From Acidobacteriota bacterium (GTDB taxonomy: Bacteria > Acidobacteriota > Terriglobia > Terriglobales > Acidobacteriaceae): a DNA stretch of 64,000 nt. The notes under the pieces are model-generated. The model worked only from the letters and a program-made list of their open reading frames with translations, ran no database searches and was not told where the DNA came from. Positions 57,606 through 64,000 of this stretch are shown here, piece after piece (the first letter of the stretch is position 1; every line of letters begins with the position of its first letter). The stretch covers positions 58,335 to 122,334 of the forward strand of contig JAJXWA010000004.1 of assembly GCA_021781795.1 (NCBI GenBank), given 5' to 3'. The translations under genes were made by a program, and so were the position numbers.

Positions 57606-57761
57606 CGCGCTACGGTATTTGCTCATCGATCCGGGAGTGTCGCTGCGCGTCCCTGCACGTTGGGGGTTTCGTCGCCGCGCAGCGGCATACAATAATTAGG
57701 TTTGCAAAGAACAAACCGCGGCCGACTTCATGAGCTGCGGGACAAGAATAAGGAGACCGCA

Positions 57762-59537
57762 ATGCACTGGACCCAACGCATTCTCACCTCGTCCCTCCTG
57801 CTGGCGATGGCCATCTCCATGCCGGCCACACACGCGCAGAACCCAGCCTCAACCTCCGCCTCGTCCGAGCAGAACTGGTGGAAAAACGCCGTCATCTACG
57901 AGATCTACCCGCGCAGCTTTCAGGACTCGAACGGCGACGGCATCGGCGACCTCAACGGCATCACAACGCGCCTGGACTACCTGAAAGACCTCGGCGTGGA
58001 CGCCATCTGGCTTACGCCCATCTATCCCTCGCCGCAGGTGGACTTCGGCTACGACATCTCCGACTACGAGAACATCGACCCGCCCTACGGCACACTCGCT
58101 GACTTCAATCATCTGGTGGCCGAGGCCGATAAACGCCATATCCGCATCATCATGGACATGGTGATGAACCACACCTCAGACAAGCATCCGTGGTTCATCC
58201 AGTCACGTTCCTCGAAAACCAATCCCTATCGCGACTGGTATGTGTGGCACGATGGCGCGGGTGAAACCGCTACCAGCCCCGGCGTGCCGCCCAACAACTG
58301 GCAGTCTGACTTCGGCCATTCGGCATGGGAGTGGGACCCGACGACGCGGCAGTACTACTACCACAAGTTCTATATCCAGCAGCCGGACCTGAACTGGAAC
58401 AACCCCAAGGTGCACGAGGCCTTCCGCAACATCATCAAGTTCTGGCTCGAGCGCGGCGTGGGCGGATTCCGCTTTGACGCAATTACCACGCTCTTTGAAG
58501 ACCCCCAGATGCGGGACGAAGACGTGCTCAAGGATAAGAACGGGCAGTCGTTCCGCAACGTCTACGGCGACATCGCGCTGAACGACACGCGCACCAACAA
58601 CCTGCCCGAAGTGCACGACGTCATGCAGGAGATGCGCACCACCGCTGACAAGTTCGACTCGAACAAGTTCCCCGGCACGCGCGTCTTCATCGGCGAAACC
58701 TATCTGCCCAACATCGGCGAGTTGGCCAAGCAGTACGGCGCCCCCGGCAAGCCGGAGTTCCAGCTTCCCATGGACACGCAGATTGGCTTCATCAACAAGC
58801 TCGACATCGCCGCCTTCCGCTCGCGCATTGACGACGCCGAGACCAAGCTCAACGGCAACACCCCGCTGCTGGTCTTCGACAATCACGACAATCCGCGCCT
58901 CGACGCGCGCTACGGCGACGGAGTTCACAACACCGACATTGAGCGCGTCATTTCCACGATGCTCTTTGCCAGCCGCGGCGCTTCGCTCTTCTACTACGGC
59001 GACGAAATCGGAATGAAGACCACCCCGCCCACCCGGAAAGAAGACGTGAAGGACCCGGTCGGCATCACCGGCTGGCCGAAAGACAAGGGCCGCGACGGGG
59101 AGCGCACGCCGATGCAGTGGGACGCGCAGGCCAACGCCGGCTTCACCACCGCCTCCGCGCAGCCGTGGCTGCCAGTGCCGCCCACCTACGCTACGGTCAA
59201 CGTGAAGGCGGAAGAATCGCAGCCCGATTCAATGCTGAGCTGGTACAAGGCTCTGATCCAGCTCAAAAAGAACAATCCCGCGTTTGCCCACGGCGACAAT
59301 GTCATGCTCGACACCGCCAACACCAAGGTGCTGAGCTGGATGCGCCAGACCGCCGGATCGCCCTCTGTCGTGGTCTCGGTCAACTTCACGGCAGAACCGC
59401 AGACTGTGAGTCTGACGGTTCCGGGAGCCGGCAGCGGCATCAAAACCCTGCTGAAGACACCTGGCGCCGCGGAGCCTGCCTCGCTCGGTTCGATCCACCT
59501 GGGGCCCTACGGCGTCTTTATCGGGTCGGTGCAATAA
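57762..59537 (+). CDS. Exported GH13 family alpha-glucosidase-type enzyme (copy 2)
   Basis: A 591-residue paralogue of the preceding gene with a similar signal peptide. Conserved regions are DMVMNH, GFRFDAITTL, FIGETY and FDNHDNPR. The last differs from copy 1 (SNHDQRR), and loop residues around the substrate pocket vary, so substrate use may differ. Its upstream region repeats AAGGAGACCGCAATGCACTGGA, almost the same as AAGGAGACGCAATGCATTGGA before copy 1, showing that the duplication included the ribosome-binding site. A TACAAT -10 box is at 57688-57693. Confidence 0.93.
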   Translation: MHWTQRILTSSLLLAMAISMPATHAQNPASTSASSEQNWWKNAVIYEIYPRSFQDSNGDGIGDLNGITTRLDYLKDLGVDAIWLTPIYPSPQVDFGYDISDYENIDPPYGTLADFNHLVAEADKRHIRIIMDMVMNHTSDKHPWFIQSRSSKTNPYRDWYVWHDGAGETATSPGVPPNNWQSDFGHSAWEWDPTTRQYYYHKFYIQQPDLNWNNPKVHEAFRNIIKFWLERGVGGFRFDAITTLFEDPQMRDEDVLKDKNGQSFRNVYGDIALNDTRTNNLPEVHDVMQEMRTTADKFDSNKFPGTRVFIGETYLPNIGELAKQYGAPGKPEFQLPMDTQIGFINKLDIAAFRSRIDDAETKLNGNTPLLVFDNHDNPRLDARYGDGVHNTDIERVISTMLFASRGASLFYYGDEIGMKTTPPTRKEDVKDPVGITGWPKDKGRDGERTPMQWDAQANAGFTTASAQPWLPVPPTYATVNVKAEESQPDSMLSWYKALIQLKKNNPAFAHGDNVMLDTANTKVLSWMRQTAGSPSVVVSVNFTAEPQTVSLTVPGAGSGIKTLLKTPGAAEPASLGSIHLGPYGVFIGSVQ

Positions 59538-59561
59538 CCCGAACCATCCCCGAAACACCAC

Positions 59562-59599
59562 GCCGGCGGCTTTGGAAGACAGGCCGCCGGCATTTTCTT
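59562..59599 (+). terminator. Intrinsic terminator after the second GH13 gene
   Basis: GCCGGCGGC (59562-59570) pairs with GCCGCCGGC (59583-59591), followed by ATTTTCTT. It starts 24 bp after the GH13 stop. Confidence 0.88.
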
Positions 59600-59618
59600 G
59601 TCTGGGAAAAAAGGGCCT

Positions 59619-59846
59619 TCAGATACCGTCCCCGTCCTCTTCCATCCAGGCCCGCGGCTCCGGGTCGTGCGGTTCCGGGTTGGCCTCCTGTAGCCGGGTC
59701 AGCGTCTTGCGGTAGAACCAGGCAGCCGCAAGCCCACCTGCCAGGGCCGATGCCCCAGCCACCGCCGCCACCTTCAGCCAGCTCCCCTGACGGGATTCCC
59801 GCTGGCTCGCCTGTGGGGAACTGTCAGATTCTAAATTGCTTTCCAT
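59619..59846 (-). CDS. Small single-pass membrane protein
   Basis: A 75-residue protein. A polar N-terminus (ESNLESDSSPQASQRESRQG) precedes one transmembrane helix (about 26-43, VAAVAGASALAGGLAAAWF), then a charged tail (YRKTLTRLQEANPEPHDPEPRAWMEEDGDGI). The ATG at 59846 is my choice; TTG 59870 is an alternative. I cannot name a function. It is an isolated gene between the GH13 terminator and a small-RNA candidate. Confidence 0.6.
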   Translation of the reverse strand: MESNLESDSSPQASQRESRQGSWLKVAAVAGASALAGGLAAAWFYRKTLTRLQEANPEPHDPEPRAWMEEDGDGI

Positions 59847-59959
59847 AGGCAGGTTCCATTCTAGCTTCAACTTCGGTCCTCGCTGTGAGGAGCCGGGCTT
59901 GTTGCAACGGGGCTCAAACGATACCCCGTAAATACCGCATTGCGATAAAATCTTGATTT

Positions 59960-59988
59960 TTGTATTTGCTTTCTTCTGTTTCTATAGT
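59960..59988 (+). promoter_or_regulatory. Promoter of the small-RNA candidate
   Basis: TTGTAT at 59960-59965 and TATAGT (5 of 6) at 59983-59988 are separated by 17 bp in a very AT-rich stretch. The -35 is weak. The expected start is near 59995. Confidence 0.55.
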
Positions 59989-59994
59989 AAGGTG

Positions 59995-60099
59995 TAGATA
60001 TTCCGGTAAGAGGTGGTACAGGTTACCCCTCAATCCCGGAAGTAGTTTGCGTCACTGGCCTCCCGGCACGAACAGCACAAACGTTCGTGCCGTTTTTTT
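59995..60099 (+). ncRNA. Probable stand-alone structured small RNA with intrinsic terminator
   Basis: About 105 nt with no supportable ORF. TTCCGG (60001-60006) pairs with CCGGAA (60036-60041), enclosing a hairpin in which GAGG/GGUA (60010-60018) pair with UACC/CCUC (60024-60031), with one bulged U and loop CAGGU. A single-stranded stretch follows. The unit ends in a perfect 10-bp terminator stem (60064-60073 with 60083-60092) and a 7-T run (60093-60099). I do not recognise the family. It is not a match to tRNA, tmRNA, 6S, SRP or RNase P by eye. Confidence 0.7.
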
Positions 60100-60200
60100 C
60101 TGCGCAATGCGATCCCCATCCGTCCAGTCTTTGTAGTGATGTGTGCAATGGGCTGATTCCCACAAGTCCCTTCCTGCCGACACAGATTCGTCCCCTCCGG

Positions 60201-61070
60201 CTAAGAACCGCCTTCGAGCCGGGCGACGACCTGTTCGACGATGCGATCCAGTTCCTCTGAGGATGCGGGGACCGGTTCAGCCGGTTCCGGCAGGTGGGCC
60301 AGTCGTGCGTCGGGCAGGCCCATCCGGCGCTTCAGAGCCAGCAGCTCTGCCAGCTTGGCCTCCGGCATAAAGTGCAGCGGCAGTCCGGTCTGCTTCGCAA
60401 TCAGATATGTCTTGCAATAGGTGTCCATAATCTCGACCAGCCACTCGGCGTGGGTGGGCGTATCTGACCAGCAGACGATGCCGTGATTGGTAAGCAGGAT
60501 CGTGTTGTGGTCATGGACAAACGGGCGAACTGACTCGGCGAAGGCGTGCGTGCCGGGGGTCTCATAGCCGACTACGGCCACGGGGCCAATAAAGACCTCA
60601 TACTCCGAGCTGAGGCCCAACGGGGGCGCAGAACCGGTGAACGCGAAGGCCGTGGCATACGGCGGGTGGCAGTGCACCACCGAGCGGGCCTTGGGGTTGG
60701 CCTTGTAGATTTCAAGGTGCAGCAGCAGTTCGCTGGTGCGAGGGCGGTCTCCGGCCAGAATATTGCCATCGAGATCGGAGAGGCAGATGTCGGCCGGCTC
60801 CAGGTCGCCCTTGCTCAGCATCGTCGGCGTGCAGAGGACATACTTGCTGCCGAGGCGCACACTGATGTTGCCGCCGTTACCGTCCACGTACTGCCGCTCC
60901 CAGAGCTTGCGGCCCACGCGGATGATCTCCGTGCGCAGGGCGTTCGCCTCAAAGGATTGGGCCGCTGCCGAGGGTGAAGGATCTTCTGCGGGAGGCACAC
61001 GCATGGCTTCGAGAGCGGCTTGCACCACTTCCCTCACCTGCTCGGAGATCGGTACTGTCGAATCAGCCAT
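60201..61070 (-). CDS. Class II aldolase/adducin family protein
   Basis: A 289-residue zinc-dependent aldolase-like protein, closest in style to L-fuculose- or L-ribulose-phosphate aldolases/epimerases. GNGGNISVRLG (64-74) replaces the usual GN-S-R phosphate loop. Glu114, His133 and His135 (VVHCHPPYA) and His196 (TNHGIV) are zinc and catalytic candidates. A 40-residue helical extension precedes the core, and an acidic C-terminal helix ends it. It lies downstream of a sugar porter, 118 bp away on the same strand. No kinase or isomerase is near. Confidence 0.86.
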   Translation of the reverse strand: MADSTVPISEQVREVVQAALEAMRVPPAEDPSPSAAAQSFEANALRTEIIRVGRKLWERQYVDGNGGNISVRLGSKYVLCTPTMLSKGDLEPADICLSDLDGNILAGDRPRTSELLLHLEIYKANPKARSVVHCHPPYATAFAFTGSAPPLGLSSEYEVFIGPVAVVGYETPGTHAFAESVRPFVHDHNTILLTNHGIVCWSDTPTHAEWLVEIMDTYCKTYLIAKQTGLPLHFMPEAKLAELLALKRRMGLPDARLAHLPEPAEPVPASSEELDRIVEQVVARLEGGS

Positions 61071-61188
61071 TTATGCCTTCGAAGCGAGAACCTGCGTGCA
61101 TGGCCCATGCAGCGCCATGTTCCGTCTTCAGTTTCCCACAATCAGGAGCGCGATGGAATACCACCGAGGCCGCATCGGGGAGGCCGCA

Positions 61189-62523
61189 TCAGTCCGCCGG
61201 AACCAGCTTGCGCTGCAGCTCTTCGAGGGTCTGCCCTTTGGTCTCCGGATAGAAGAAAAGCACGGTGAGGAACTGAACCGCGGTCATGACGGCGAAGAAG
61301 ACAAACGGCGCGCTGCGGCCCAGGGTGACGACCAGCACCGGGAACTCGAGGGCGATAAGCGTATTCATAATCCAGTGGCTGGCGTTGCCGATGCCCTGGC
61401 CTTTGGACCGCACGTGATTGGGGAAGACTTCGCCGATGTAGACCCAGATGACGGCACCCTGCGAAAGCGCAAAGAAGGCAATGTAGGTGACGAAGAGCCA
61501 AACCAGCGCGCCGGGGTGCGAGTTGGTAGCGAAGAGCCACGCGACCCCGCCGAGGCAGCTTGCCGTGCCGGCCGCGCCGATGAGCAGCAGCGTCTTGCGA
61601 CCGAGCTTGTCGATCACGCTCATGCCCACCATGGTGAAGACGAGGTTGGTGAGGCCGATGGCGATGGCCTGCTGGTCGCCTGAGATCTGGCTGAAGCCCG
61701 CCGAAGCGAAGATGCTGGGCAGGTAGTAGAGGATGGCATTGATGCCGGCGAGCTGATTGAATGCGCCGATGGTGACGGCCAGGAAGAGCGGGTAGCGGTA
61801 CTTCCAGCGGAAAACGGCCTCGTGCGTGGTGGCGTGCTCCTGCTGCAGGGCAGCGCGAATGTCGGCGAGTTCGGCTTCAGGGTCCGGTTCGCCCATCATC
61901 TTCAGTACCGCAAGCGCCTCGTCAATGCGATTCTTTGAGGCGGACCAGCGCGGGCTGCGCGGAATGCCGAAGAGCAGCACGAGAAAGCCGAAAGCGGGCA
62001 GGGCGGCGACACCCACCTGCCAGCGCCATTCCATTGCGCCCAGATGCGCGAGGCGGATGAGGTAATTGGACGTGTAGGCAACGAGGATGCCGAAGACCAC
62101 GTTGAACTGGAAGGCCCCGACGAGACGGCCACGCCACTTGGCCGGCGAGAGCTCCGCGATGTAGACCGGGCCGAGCACGGACGATGCGCCGATGCCAAGG
62201 CCGCCGATGAAGCGAAAGATCATGAGCGAGGTCCAGCTCCAGGCGAGCGCGCTGCCGCCGGCGGAGATGACGTAGAGCACCGCCGTGATGCGCAGCGTCT
62301 CGCGTCCGCCGAGCTTCTGGCCCACCTCGCCCGCGCCGAACGAGCCGATGACGGTGCCGATGAGCGCGATCGCGACCGTCCAGCCTTTGGCCTGCGGGCT
62401 GAGGCTGTAGAGCTTGACCAGCGCATCGATGGCGCCGGAGATCACCACCGTGTCAAAGCCAAAAAGCAGACCGCCCAGTGCGCCGGTCAGGGTCGCCTTC
62501 ATCAGGTTCAGGTTGGGTCGCAT
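61189..62523 (-). CDS. Sugar porter of the major facilitator superfamily
   Basis: A 444-residue transporter with 12 predicted helices. Sugar-porter signatures are present: GGLLFGFDTVVISGA (helix 1), RFIGGLGIGASSVLGPVYIAELSPAKWRG (between helices 4 and 5), IPRSPRW, IDKLGRKTLLLIGA and the final PETKGQTLEEL. It probably imports a hexose or pentose with protons. It precedes the class II aldolase gene, and the divergent ric gene begins 168 bp away. Confidence 0.93.
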   Translation of the reverse strand: MRPNLNLMKATLTGALGGLLFGFDTVVISGAIDALVKLYSLSPQAKGWTVAIALIGTVIGSFGAGEVGQKLGGRETLRITAVLYVISAGGSALAWSWTSLMIFRFIGGLGIGASSVLGPVYIAELSPAKWRGRLVGAFQFNVVFGILVAYTSNYLIRLAHLGAMEWRWQVGVAALPAFGFLVLLFGIPRSPRWSASKNRIDEALAVLKMMGEPDPEAELADIRAALQQEHATTHEAVFRWKYRYPLFLAVTIGAFNQLAGINAILYYLPSIFASAGFSQISGDQQAIAIGLTNLVFTMVGMSVIDKLGRKTLLLIGAAGTASCLGGVAWLFATNSHPGALVWLFVTYIAFFALSQGAVIWVYIGEVFPNHVRSKGQGIGNASHWIMNTLIALEFPVLVVTLGRSAPFVFFAVMTAVQFLTVLFFYPETKGQTLEELQRKLVPAD

Positions 62524-62691
62524 CGCTCTCCCCGTGCTGCAAATTCCACATCATCCTACAGATTGACCCGAACACTCGCCAAGAATGGACTGCGCCAGGA
62601 CGCGCAAAAGAAATCTTTGCCAGGGCGTGACCAAAGTCGCAGCTTTGCCTGAGGAAAGCTCCTAGGCTGAATTCATCCGAGGAGGTCCGCC

Positions 62692-63417
62692 ATGATTACC
62701 GAGCAAACCACACTTCGCTCCATCGCTCTTGAACAACCATCTACGATCCGCATCTTTGAGAATCTTCACCTGGATTACTGCTGTGGAGGCAATCGCCCAC
62801 TAGCCGCGGCGTGCGCCGAGAAGGGGCTGGATGTGAACACCGTGGTTGCAAGCCTGCAGGACGCTGCCGAGGTGAAGCACTTTGACCGCGACTGGTCCAA
62901 AGCGTCGGCTGCTGAGTTGATTGACCACATCGTGGTGACGCACCATGCATTTGTGCGTGCCGAATTGCCGCGGCTGCTGCCGATGGCCGAGAAGGCCGCG
63001 CGCAAGCACGGTCCTTCGCACCCGGAGCTCACGCAGGTCCTTCGTCAACTGGAACTGCTTGGCGACGACCTGCTCATGCACCTCTACAAAGAAGAGCGCA
63101 TTCTCTTCCCCTACATCCAGAGCATGGAGCGCCAACAGACCGGCGCATCGGCTGCGCCCGAGTCGTGCTTTGGCAGCGTACAGAGCCCGATTCGCATGAT
63201 GATCCACGAGCACGAGTCAGCGGGATCGCTGCTCGATGAGATGCGTGCGGCGACGGGCGGTTTGACGCCGTGGGAGGGCGCCTGCCCGACCTTGACCGGC
63301 CTCTACTATGGCCTCGACATGTTCGAGAAGGACTTGCACCGCCACGTGCATCTTGAAAACAATCTGCTCTTCCCGAAGGCGATTGCAATGGAGCAGGAAC
63401 TCGTGGCCGCGCAGTAA
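62692..63417 (+). CDS. ric: Iron-sulphur cluster repair di-iron protein (Ric/ScdA/YtfE)
   Basis: A 241-residue di-iron protein that repairs iron-sulphur clusters after oxidative or nitrosative damage. The N-terminal ScdA domain has LDYCCGGNRPL with Cys30-Cys31. A hemerythrin-like helical bundle follows with His79, His84, His110, His130 and Glu134, then His/Glu pairs around IHEHESAG and DLHRHVHLENN that complete the iron site. GAGGAGG is directly upstream. Its presence fits the nearby stress-type proteins, but no shared operon is visible. Confidence 0.94.
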   Translation: MITEQTTLRSIALEQPSTIRIFENLHLDYCCGGNRPLAAACAEKGLDVNTVVASLQDAAEVKHFDRDWSKASAAELIDHIVVTHHAFVRAELPRLLPMAEKAARKHGPSHPELTQVLRQLELLGDDLLMHLYKEERILFPYIQSMERQQTGASAAPESCFGSVQSPIRMMIHEHESAGSLLDEMRAATGGLTPWEGACPTLTGLYYGLDMFEKDLHRHVHLENNLLFPKAIAMEQELVAAQ

Positions 63418-63656
63418 GAAAGGAAATTCGAGGTACAGCATCGAAGCGGGCTGCATCCGGCAGGTGCAGTCCGCTTCTGCTTTTCTACCCTGACTCTTCC
63501 GCATTCGCGTGTCCGCGAGTGAACTCGCCCTCGCTGTTTGTTCCTCGCCCGTGCTTCGACTTTGCGCTTCCCTCCTATACTGAAGTTGTCTCATGCACTC
63601 ATCGCTGAGACGGACGAGCATCCTTAGCGTTCACCCGGATGAAAGGATTCCTGCCC

Positions 63657-64000
63657 ATGACGATTCGCCTGTCTTTGTTCTCCTTTTATTCAAAAGAATT
63701 CAACGGCGCAGCCCGCGCCTGCTTTTGCGCCGTGCTCCTGGCCGCCGCATGGCTGATGACAGCCCACGCTCAGGCTCCTGCCCCGCCTGCCGCGCCGGAC
63801 GTGCTGGTGCTGAGCAACGGCGATACATTGCACGGAAAGTTCGTCAGCGAGATCGACGGGAAAGTCACCTTCCATACTGACTCACTGGGCGATGTGACGC
63901 TGGGATGGGACAAGATCAAGGAGCTGCACACGGCGGAGCATTTTGCGATTATCGGCAGCGGCGTCAAGATTCGCGGCAAGAAGCAGGCCGGCGAGATCCC
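63657..64000 (+). CDS. Exported protein of unknown function, truncated by window edge (DUF481-like start)
   Basis: The first 114 codons of a gene running off the end. An N-terminal signal (hydrophobic ARACFCAVLLAAAWLMTAHAQ, about 20-39) leads to VLVLSNGDTLHGKFVSEIDGKVTFHTDSLGDVTLGWDKI, a beta-rich pattern as in the N-terminal region of DUF481 outer-membrane proteins. AAAGGA precedes the ATG; ATG 63639 is an in-frame alternative. The rest of the protein would decide the family. Confidence 0.65.
   Translation, partial: MTIRLSLFSFYSKEFNGAARACFCAVLLAAAWLMTAHAQAPAPPAAPDVLVLSNGDTLHGKFVSEIDGKVTFHTDSLGDVTLGWDKIKELHTAEHFAIIGSGVKIRGKKQAGEI

Noticed and set aside
56157..57692. Long minus-strand ORF (511 codons) opposite GH13 copy 1
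   Set aside because: The catalytic motifs are in the plus frame. The minus frame is open only because of the codon bias.
59995..60060. Small RNA as 4.5S SRP RNA
   Set aside because: Length fits but the conserved GUCCGGAAGGAAGCAGCC-type loop is absent.

Overview
The window is a 64 kb chromosomal segment of a high-GC Gram-negative bacterium. The gene content points to the Acidobacteriota, probably an Acidobacteriaceae-type soil organism: Tat-exported ferritin-like proteins, large secreted proteins of unknown function, a bactofilin, exported GH13 and GH1 enzymes, and an F-type ATPase operon that carries two b-type subunits. This placement is inferred from gene content and codon style, because no rRNA lies in the window. 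Almost everything is core chromosome. I see no insertion sequence, prophage, CRISPR array, tRNA or rRNA gene.

Layout. 1-5.4 kb: aromatic amino-acid genes trpC(partial)-trpF-trpB-trpA, chorismate mutase, DAHP synthase and tyrA, closely spaced on the plus strand. 5.4-6.5 kb: a minus-strand pair, a PIN-domain protein and a larger unknown protein, arranged like a toxin-antitoxin unit. 6.9-14.2 kb: a large secreted unknown, two Tat-signal ferritin-like proteins, an ECF sigma factor with its membrane anti-sigma factor, and an exported beta-propeller. 14.2-19.8 kb, minus strand: a Tat-exported GH1 glycosidase, rpoD and dnaG. 20.1-26.5 kb: ATP synthase genes for b, b', delta, alpha, gamma, beta and epsilon; the a and c genes are absent here. 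26.5-33.8 kb: small hypotheticals, an HSL-type esterase, a tandem universal stress protein, a TPR/glycosyltransferase-like protein and a membrane-protein/winged-helix pair. 33.8-44.9 kb: tgt-folK, bactofilin, murJ, a prolyl oligopeptidase, an RHH-like protein, an RlmI-like methyltransferase and a bifunctional Rel. 45-49.7 kb: the classical dnaA / rpmH-rnpA-yidD-yidC locus. 49.7-64 kb: an SDR-like epimerase, an XRE-cupin regulator, a 5'-nucleotidase, a coiled-coil zinc-ribbon protein, an AsmA-like protein, an SPFH protein, two tandem exported GH13 enzymes, a probable stand-alone small RNA, a sugar porter with a class II aldolase, the di-iron repair protein Ric and a truncated exported protein.

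How the genes work together. The first block builds and branches the shikimate-derived pathway to tryptophan, tyrosine and phenylalanine. rpoD, dnaG, dnaA, rel, rpmH, rnpA, yidC and the ATPase are housekeeping genes. The ferritin-like/ECF/anti-sigma/propeller block looks like an envelope or oxidative stress unit. The carbohydrate genes (GH1, two GH13, a sugar porter and an aldolase) fit a heterotroph that degrades oligosaccharides in the periplasm.

Most notable non-coding signals: a promoter, structured RNA and terminator unit at 59960-60099 with no ORF; a hairpin-rich element between dnaG and the atp operon; interleaved direct repeats in the dnaG-rpoD gap; and three genes whose -10 box abuts the start codon, suggesting leaderless mRNAs.
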